A stretch of 64,000 nucleotides of DNA, taken from assembly GCA_900545265.1 (NCBI GenBank), contig UQYI01000015.1, forward strand, positions 1 to 64,000, read 5' to 3'. Below the pieces are notes generated by a model that was not told the DNA's origin, did no database searches, and saw only the letters and a program-made list of their open reading frames with translations. The stretch comes from an uncultured Eubacteriales bacterium. Its GTDB lineage: Bacteria > Bacillota > Clostridia > Christensenellales > CAG-138. Below, piece after piece: positions 59,321-64,000 of the stretch. Every line of letters starts with the position of its first letter. The stretch's first letter is position 1. The position numbers were made by a program, and so were the translations under genes.

Positions 59321-59805
59321 AAATCGGTGTGTATCCCGGCAGTTTTGATCCCTTTACCATTGGACATCTGGATGTGCTTAAAAGCGCTTCTCAGCTTTTT
59401 GATCAGGTGTATGCGGCCGTGCTGCTGAACAAGAACAAGCAATACAGCTTTACCGTGGAGGAGCGTATGGAGATGCTCCAAAAAGCGGTGGAGCAGGAAG
59501 GCTTCCGCAATGTACGGTGCGGTCACTTTACAGGGCTGCTGGTGGACTATGTCCGTTCGGTAAACGCAAATTTTATCGTCCGTGGGCTGCGGGCCACCTC
59601 GGATTTTGAATACGAATTCCAGATCGATGCCGTAAACAGCCATCTGGATCCCAGCATACGCACTATTTATGTTATGTCAAGCCCCGCCCATTCTTTTCTC
59701 TCTTCCAGCAATGTGAAGGAGATCGCATACTGGGGGGGCAGCATAGCCGGGTTGGTGCCCGCATGCAATGAAGAGAAAATTCTTGAAAGGTTGGCAAGGA
59801 AATGA
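59317..59805 (+). CDS. coaD: Phosphopantetheine adenylyltransferase
   Basis: 162 aa. Nucleotidyltransferase motif PGSFDPFTIGHLDVL (T-x-G-H) and the SSxxVKEIA region (SSSNVKEIAYWGGS). Fourth step of coenzyme A synthesis. Overlaps the next gene by four bases. Confidence 0.97.
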   Translation: MKIGVYPGSFDPFTIGHLDVLKSASQLFDQVYAAVLLNKNKQYSFTVEERMEMLQKAVEQEGFRNVRCGHFTGLLVDYVRSVNANFIVRGLRATSDFEYEFQIDAVNSHLDPSIRTIYVMSSPAHSFLSSSNVKEIAYWGGSIAGLVPACNEEKILERLARK

Positions 59806-60743
59806 GCAACGCACAATCCATGAAGATCTACAGTATTCTTTCCCATATCGAACAGATACTTACCGAAAGCCCCAAGTATAAGCTGGGGGGCGGCAATAAC
59901 CGGCACGTTATAGAGATCGACGAGCTGCTCGATCTGCTGGGAGACCTGAAGGTCACCATTCCCGAAGATATCCGCCGGGCCAGCGGCATCATCGCGCAGG
60001 AGGAGGCCATTCTTTCCGACGCCAGGGAACAGGCGGAAGAAATGGTGACTCAGGCAAAAGAGGAAGCGGAGACTTTGGCCAATCAGGCGCAGGAAGCTGC
60101 GGAAAAGGTCTATAACCAGTCTGTGGAAGAGTACGAAACACTGGTTTCTCAGGAATCCGTATATCAGGAAGCTGTCCGCAGGGCGGAGACCATCCAGCGG
60201 GAGGCTACGGAGAATGCCGAAGCCATTACCACCGGAGCCCGGCAGTATGCCGACGATATTCTGGCGGATGTGCAGCGGTATATGAATGGCTACATCAAGA
60301 TGCTCAACGGCAACCGGGAAGAACTGAACGCCCAGCCTCTGCCTGAAAGCAAACCCAGAAACATCCCACAGGAGATGTCGGACGAACGGGCGCAGCAGAT
60401 CCTGCGGGAAAAGACGGCTCGTGCCGCTGCCGCACAGGAAGCAAAGACCAAGCAGTCTGCTCCGGTCAAATCCGTGCAGCCGGCTTTGAAGCTGGTGGAA
60501 AAGCCGGAGGAAGAAGAGGAAGAACCGGTTCGCCCGGCACGCCGTAAGGCCGCTCGCTCCGAGGAAACGGAAAAGCCCAAGAAAAAGGGCTGGTTCAAGC
60601 GTATGCTGGAGGGGGACGACGATGAGGACGAAGACGATTACGAGGATGAAGACTGGGAAGAGGAAGCCCCCAAGCCCAAAAAGAAAAGGCATCGCCTCTT
60701 TGAGATCGTGGATGAGGATGAAGAGGACGAAGACGAAGAATAA
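59802..60743 (+). CDS. Coiled-coil protein with a highly acidic tail
   Basis: 313 aa. An N-terminal helical part (about 1-55), a long coiled coil rich in Ala/Glu/Gln (about 60-170) resembling ATP synthase subunit b or DivIVA-like proteins, then a basic/Pro linker. The C-terminal region of about 60 residues is mostly Asp/Glu, with one Lys-rich patch. No signal peptide or membrane helix. Genes of this kind follow coaD in many Clostridia. Function unknown; a scaffolding role is a guess. Ends in a strong terminator. Confidence 0.7.
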   Translation: MSNAQSMKIYSILSHIEQILTESPKYKLGGGNNRHVIEIDELLDLLGDLKVTIPEDIRRASGIIAQEEAILSDAREQAEEMVTQAKEEAETLANQAQEAAEKVYNQSVEEYETLVSQESVYQEAVRRAETIQREATENAEAITTGARQYADDILADVQRYMNGYIKMLNGNREELNAQPLPESKPRNIPQEMSDERAQQILREKTARAAAAQEAKTKQSAPVKSVQPALKLVEKPEEEEEEPVRPARRKAARSEETEKPKKKGWFKRMLEGDDDEDEDDYEDEDWEEEAPKPKKKRHRLFEIVDEDEEDEDEE

Positions 60744-60748
60744 CACCC

Positions 60749-60775
60749 AAGGAGCTGCCGGCGCAGCTCCTTTTT
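60749..60775 (+). terminator. Terminator of the rsmD-coaD unit
   Basis: AGGAGCTGC-cggc-GCAGCTCCTTTTT. Confidence 0.95.
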
Positions 60776-60983
60776 CTATGCCTGTGGGGCAGATGAAGGC
60801 GATTTGGCAAGCGGGAAGCATTGAGAAAAATTGCGGAAAAGGAAGCTCCATTGCAGGAAATAGCTTTGGACGGGCGTTTCATAAGACTGTGCAGGCGCGG
60901 ACAGCCCAAAGAAAAGAAAGGAGAAAGCCGAATGCTGCCTCAAATATCCTGCGGCAGCACAAAAGTGTGGATTTTGGGAAAAG
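60776..60983. other. Short spacer with no gene seen
   Basis: No convincing ORF, RNA or repeat between the terminator and the acyl-CoA ligase promoter. Confidence 0.55.
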
Positions 60984-61012
60984 TTGACGAATGAGCGGAA
61001 AAACGTTATACT
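60984..61012 (+). promoter_or_regulatory. Promoter of the acyl-CoA ligase gene
   Basis: TTGACG at 60984-60989, 17-bp spacer, TATACT at 61007-61012. Confidence 0.85.
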
Positions 61013-61063
61013 GATACATGTATCGTGCTTTACAGATATAGTCCTAAGAACGGAGCAGATAAA

Positions 61064-62824
61064 ATGGAACAGCAGTTGAACCGGCGCTGGGCGCCCAGCG
61101 AGACCACCACCTGCAAGACCCCCTGGGAAGGCTTTATGGGCGGGATCCCCATGCATCTGGATTACTTCCAGGGCACCATGTTCGACGCCGTGGAGCGTAT
61201 TGCGGAGGTGTATCCCCGGCAAGTAGCTTTTGACTTTATGGGCCGTTCCACGACCTATAAGCGCATGGTGGAAGAGATTCACCGCTGCGCCCGCTCGCTG
61301 CGCACCATCGGTGTGCGCAATGGAGACAGAGTCACTATTGCCATGCCCAATTGCCCTCAGGCTATCTTCATGTTCTATGCAGTGAACCTGATCGGCGCTG
61401 TGTGTAATATGATCCATCCGCTGTCGGCGGAAAAGGAGATCGAGTTTTACCTGCAGGAGAGCCAGAGCGTTACCGTAGTTACGCTGGATCAGTTTTACCA
61501 CAAGTTCGAGGCTATCCGTCAGAACACGCCTGTAGTGAATATTATCATTGCCAGCATCTCCGATGAGCTCAGTCAGCCCCTGCGGGCGGGCTATATGCTT
61601 ACCGAAGGCCGTAAGATCAAAAAGATCCCGGATGATGCGCCTGTGATCCGCTGGTGGGATTTTATGCATTTGGGACGCTCCTGCTTCTGGAATTACCGGG
61701 TGGAACGCAAAGCGGAGGATCCTGCCGTGATCCTTTATTCCGGCGGAACGACAGGTACCACCAAGGGCATTCTGCTGACCAACCAGAACTTCAACGCTCT
61801 GGGCCAGCAGGTCATTGCCGCCAACCCCATGTTCCGCCCAGGAGACAAGATGCTGGCCGCCATGCCCCTGTTCCATGGCTTTGGGCTGGGCGTATGTATT
61901 CATACCATGCTTTCTCAGGGCGGACGGTGTATTCTGGTGCCCCGGTTTACCGCCCAGAGCTATGCAAAACTCATTACCAAGTATCGCTGCAACTTCATTG
62001 CCGGTGTACCCACTCTTTATGAAGCACTGCTGCGGCTTCCCAGCATGGGCAATGCGGATCTGAGCTGTCTGAAGGGTGTGTTTTCCGGCGGGGATTCCCT
62101 TTCCCCCGAACTCAAAAAGAAATTTGATACCTTCCTGTACGATCATAAAGCGACCATTCAGGTGCGGGAAGGGTACGGCACTACCGAAACCGTTACGGCC
62201 TGCTGCCTGACCCCGCCCAACCTTTCCAAAGAAGGAAGCATCGGGGTTCCGTTCCCGGATACCTATATCAAGATCGTTCGACCCGGCACCGAAGAAGAAC
62301 TGCCCTATGGTGAAGAAGGAGAGATCCTGCTGGCCGGTCCCACGGTCATGCGGGAGTATATCCGTCATCCGCAGGAAACAGCGGTGACTCTGCGTCAGCA
62401 TGCAGACGGCCTTACCTGGGTATATACGGGAGATCTGGGCATTATGGATCAGGAGGGCTTTATCTACTTCCGTGGCCGCAGCAAGCGGATGATTGTTTCC
62501 AGCGGCTACAACGTATATCCCGGACAGCTGGAGAATATTCTGGACGCTCATGAGAAAGTGCATATGAGCTGTGTGATCGGGGTGCCCGATCCCTATCGGA
62601 TGCAGAAGGTAAAAGCCTTTGTCATGCTCAAGCCCGGTGTGGAACCCAACGATCAGACCAAGGAAGAGATTATGGCCTACTGCCGCAAGCATATTGCCAA
62701 GTATGCCATGCCCTATGACATAGAGTTTCGGGCGGATCTGCCCAAGACGCTGGTGGGCAAGGTGGCCTATCGGGTGCTGGAGGAGGAAGAGGCTAAGAAG
62801 AACGCTTCTCAGCCTCAAGCATAA
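61064..62824 (+). CDS. AMP-forming acyl-CoA synthetase/ligase
   Basis: 586 aa from ATG 61064 (GGAG 9 nt upstream). ANL-superfamily motifs: P-loop YSGGTTGTTKGI, GYGTTETVTACC, the hinge YTGDLGIMDQEGFIYFRGRSKRMI, and the C-terminal catalytic Lys in PKTLVGKVAYRVL. It activates a carboxylate, probably a fatty acid, as acyl-AMP then acyl-CoA. The N-terminal substrate region gives no specific hint. Single-gene unit. Confidence 0.92.
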   Translation: MEQQLNRRWAPSETTTCKTPWEGFMGGIPMHLDYFQGTMFDAVERIAEVYPRQVAFDFMGRSTTYKRMVEEIHRCARSLRTIGVRNGDRVTIAMPNCPQAIFMFYAVNLIGAVCNMIHPLSAEKEIEFYLQESQSVTVVTLDQFYHKFEAIRQNTPVVNIIIASISDELSQPLRAGYMLTEGRKIKKIPDDAPVIRWWDFMHLGRSCFWNYRVERKAEDPAVILYSGGTTGTTKGILLTNQNFNALGQQVIAANPMFRPGDKMLAAMPLFHGFGLGVCIHTMLSQGGRCILVPRFTAQSYAKLITKYRCNFIAGVPTLYEALLRLPSMGNADLSCLKGVFSGGDSLSPELKKKFDTFLYDHKATIQVREGYGTTETVTACCLTPPNLSKEGSIGVPFPDTYIKIVRPGTEEELPYGEEGEILLAGPTVMREYIRHPQETAVTLRQHADGLTWVYTGDLGIMDQEGFIYFRGRSKRMIVSSGYNVYPGQLENILDAHEKVHMSCVIGVPDPYRMQKVKAFVMLKPGVEPNDQTKEEIMAYCRKHIAKYAMPYDIEFRADLPKTLVGKVAYRVLEEEEAKKNASQPQA

Positions 62825-62832
62825 AAACAAAA

Positions 62833-63059
62833 ATGAAACAAAAAGCGTGCGGCCATAGCTGGGTGTACGTAAGACAGTATTGCGGTAAGATTGACGAAGC
62901 GGCACGAAACCGCATGGAGCTGATCGTGTCGGAGCTGGCGAAGCGAAACGGCGTGACCGAGAAACTGAAAGCCGACACCAAATGGAATGGGTACGGCAGA
63001 TGAACGCTTGCAAGGCACAGGCAGAGGAAATTGTGAAAATCGAATTGATTTACGATTGA
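62833..63059 (+). pseudogene. tnpV: Remnant of the transposon protein TnpV
   Basis: The frame from ATG 62833 reads IDEAARNRMELIVSELAKRN and GVTEKLKADTK, the C-terminal part of TnpV from Tn4451-type mobile elements. It then needs one extra A to continue MEWVRQMNACKAQAEEIVK and IELIYD to TGA 63059. The N-terminal half of TnpV is missing. No transposase or element ends are seen in the remaining window. Marks old mobile DNA at the right edge. Confidence 0.75.
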
Positions 63060-63064
63060 GTGAG

Positions 63065-63096
63065 GAAGTCCGGGCAGAAAACTGTTCGGACTTTTC
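63065..63096 (+). terminator. Hairpin after the TnpV remnant
   Basis: AAGTCCG (63066-63072) pairs with CGGACTT (63087-63093) followed by a short T-rich stretch. Weak terminator. Confidence 0.5.
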
Positions 63097-63141
63097 TCAT
63101 ATAGTCCAAAATGACAGTAGAATTGTTCACAAGTTTTATGG

Positions 63142-63147
63142 TATAAT
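63142..63147 (+). promoter_or_regulatory. Extended -10 before the metallopeptidase gene
   Basis: TGGTATAAT (TG-n-TATAAT) about 40 nt before the ATG at 63187. No clear -35. Confidence 0.5.
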
Positions 63148-63186
63148 TTGAATACATAAATTGAGCAACAAATCGGAAGTTGTTTT

Positions 63187-64000
63187 ATGGAAAGTGAATT
63201 TGAATTGACTCAACTATGGGAAACTGATATGATCGTCCAGTTTCCAAAGATATCAGCAATCTATTACGGGTTACTACAGGCTGGGTATGACTTTTATATC
63301 CCGGAACGTTCTGCTGAACACATCCGGCATATTATGAAGTATAGGAACCGGAAACATCAGGATACTTTCTTTTCCGGAGCCAAGCAGGACACCTGCGACG
63401 TATATCCTTACTGGCCACGTGCGTTCATGATGGAATCGGCGTCTTTTTTTCTCAACGACAACAATACCGGCTTTCAGGATTTTGAAACGCTACGCCGGAA
63501 GATCCTGACTGCGGGAAACATCTCGGAAAGCGAACGTGGCGAATCCCTTTGGTGCTGGCTGGAAGGTTTTCCCCGGGCGATTGTTGCGGTTCTATCAGAC
63601 AACTCTTTTGCAGGATACCTGGAATGGGAGGGAGAATGGATCGCTGAACAGGAAAAGATTTACCGGGAAGAGATGCACTTGATTCAGGAATGTCTAGAAA
63701 TCTGTACCAGCCGGTATCATTCCCCGGAACGGGAGATCCGGATCTGCCTCAATCCTGTTAAATGCGTTTATGCATCGGACTACCATCTGACGGAAGACTG
63801 CTTTGTTTTCTCCTCCGGGGCATTCCGGACAGATTCCGTTATCCATGAATTCCTGCATCATGTGGTACATCCGACTGTGGTGGAACAGAAGGATATGATT
63901 CTAAAGCATCGGCAGGTCAACGACCAACTGGATCAATCGTACTATTTGGCAGGAAGCGATTCCGGAGTACTCAATGCTTTTGAGGAAACAGTTGTCAGAT
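63187..64000 (+). CDS. Putative zinc metallopeptidase (HExxH), C-terminus beyond the window
   Basis: 271 codons visible. It begins MESEFELTQLWETDM with GGAAG upstream. His220-Glu221-x-x-His224 in DSVIHEFLHHVV is a gluzincin/gene-product-type zinc motif; a Glu in NAFEETVV about 40 residues on is a possible third ligand. No signal peptide. The preceding 200 residues are acidic, aromatic-rich and not recognised. The gene is AT-richer than the core and follows mobile DNA, so it may be horizontally acquired. Substrate unknown. Confidence 0.65.
   Translation, partial: MESEFELTQLWETDMIVQFPKISAIYYGLLQAGYDFYIPERSAEHIRHIMKYRNRKHQDTFFSGAKQDTCDVYPYWPRAFMMESASFFLNDNNTGFQDFETLRRKILTAGNISESERGESLWCWLEGFPRAIVAVLSDNSFAGYLEWEGEWIAEQEKIYREEMHLIQECLEICTSRYHSPEREIRICLNPVKCVYASDYHLTEDCFVFSSGAFRTDSVIHEFLHHVVHPTVVEQKDMILKHRQVNDQLDQSYYLAGSDSGVLNAFEETVVR

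Noticed and set aside
60776..63013. 745-codon minus-strand frame opposite the acyl-CoA ligase
   Set aside because: Shadow. The plus strand carries all ANL motifs and its own promoter.

Overview
The window is chromosomal DNA from a Clostridia-type Bacillota. The evidence is a spoIIIA sporulation operon, a CIRCE/HrcA-controlled heat-shock operon, a T-box leader on cysS, an L10-type leader on rplJ, an Asp23-AmaP-DUF2273 set and a SpoVB-type flippase. The core looks GC-rich by eye. The two ends (about 1-900 and 63,060-64,000) are more AT-rich and carry accessory genes. I cannot name a genus from sequence alone.

Layout. 1-520: truncated serine hydrolase (minus). 870-5,852: hrcA-grpE-dnaK-dnaJ. 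5,880-8,731 (minus): proline genes proC and proA intact, proB broken by three indels. 8,878-9,593 (minus): ECF transporter S component behind a leader with its own terminator. 9,711-11,858 (minus): orphan DNA methyltransferase, an unrecognised protein and DUF3842. 11,976-15,299: glmM, a GlmU-like left-handed beta-helix protein, then rplJ-rplL. 15,349-19,348 (minus): hydrolase fragment, GNAT, doubly broken phosphoesterase lipoprotein, large repeat-bearing lipoprotein. 19,462-21,953: T-box, cysS and a membrane protein. 22,098-24,469 (minus): ddl-murF. 24,596-31,175: M3-type lipoprotein peptidase, LysM/M14 peptidase, flippase, yabN, hup. 31,197-32,706 (minus): unknown protein and E2-like acyltransferase. 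32,834-34,849: U32 protein. 35,323-39,632: spoIIIAA-AH, with AF reduced to about 49 codons.

39,766-50,628 is a long plus-strand block: Asp23, AmaP, DUF2273, nusB, a TsaD paralogue, xseA-xseB-ispA-dxs-tlyA, then nadK, argR and recN. 50,677-51,420 (minus) is a small lipoprotein. 51,585-55,990 carries queA-tgt and tsaE-tsaB-rimI plus a SEC-C protein. Two tRNA clusters (Arg, His, Gln, Lys, Leu, Gly; then Gly, Lys) flank a PHP phosphatase. rsmD, coaD, an acidic coiled-coil protein and an acyl-CoA ligase follow. The right edge holds a TnpV transposon remnant and a truncated HExxH metallopeptidase gene.

Most of the window is housekeeping DNA. The less ordinary points are the broken genes, all on the minus strand between 7.9 and 17.4 kb, the unassigned ECF leader, the mini-SpoIIIAF, the E2-like protein lacking its catalytic His, and the repeat-flanked segment upstream of rsmD. 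I did not find a convincing new defence or mobile system.
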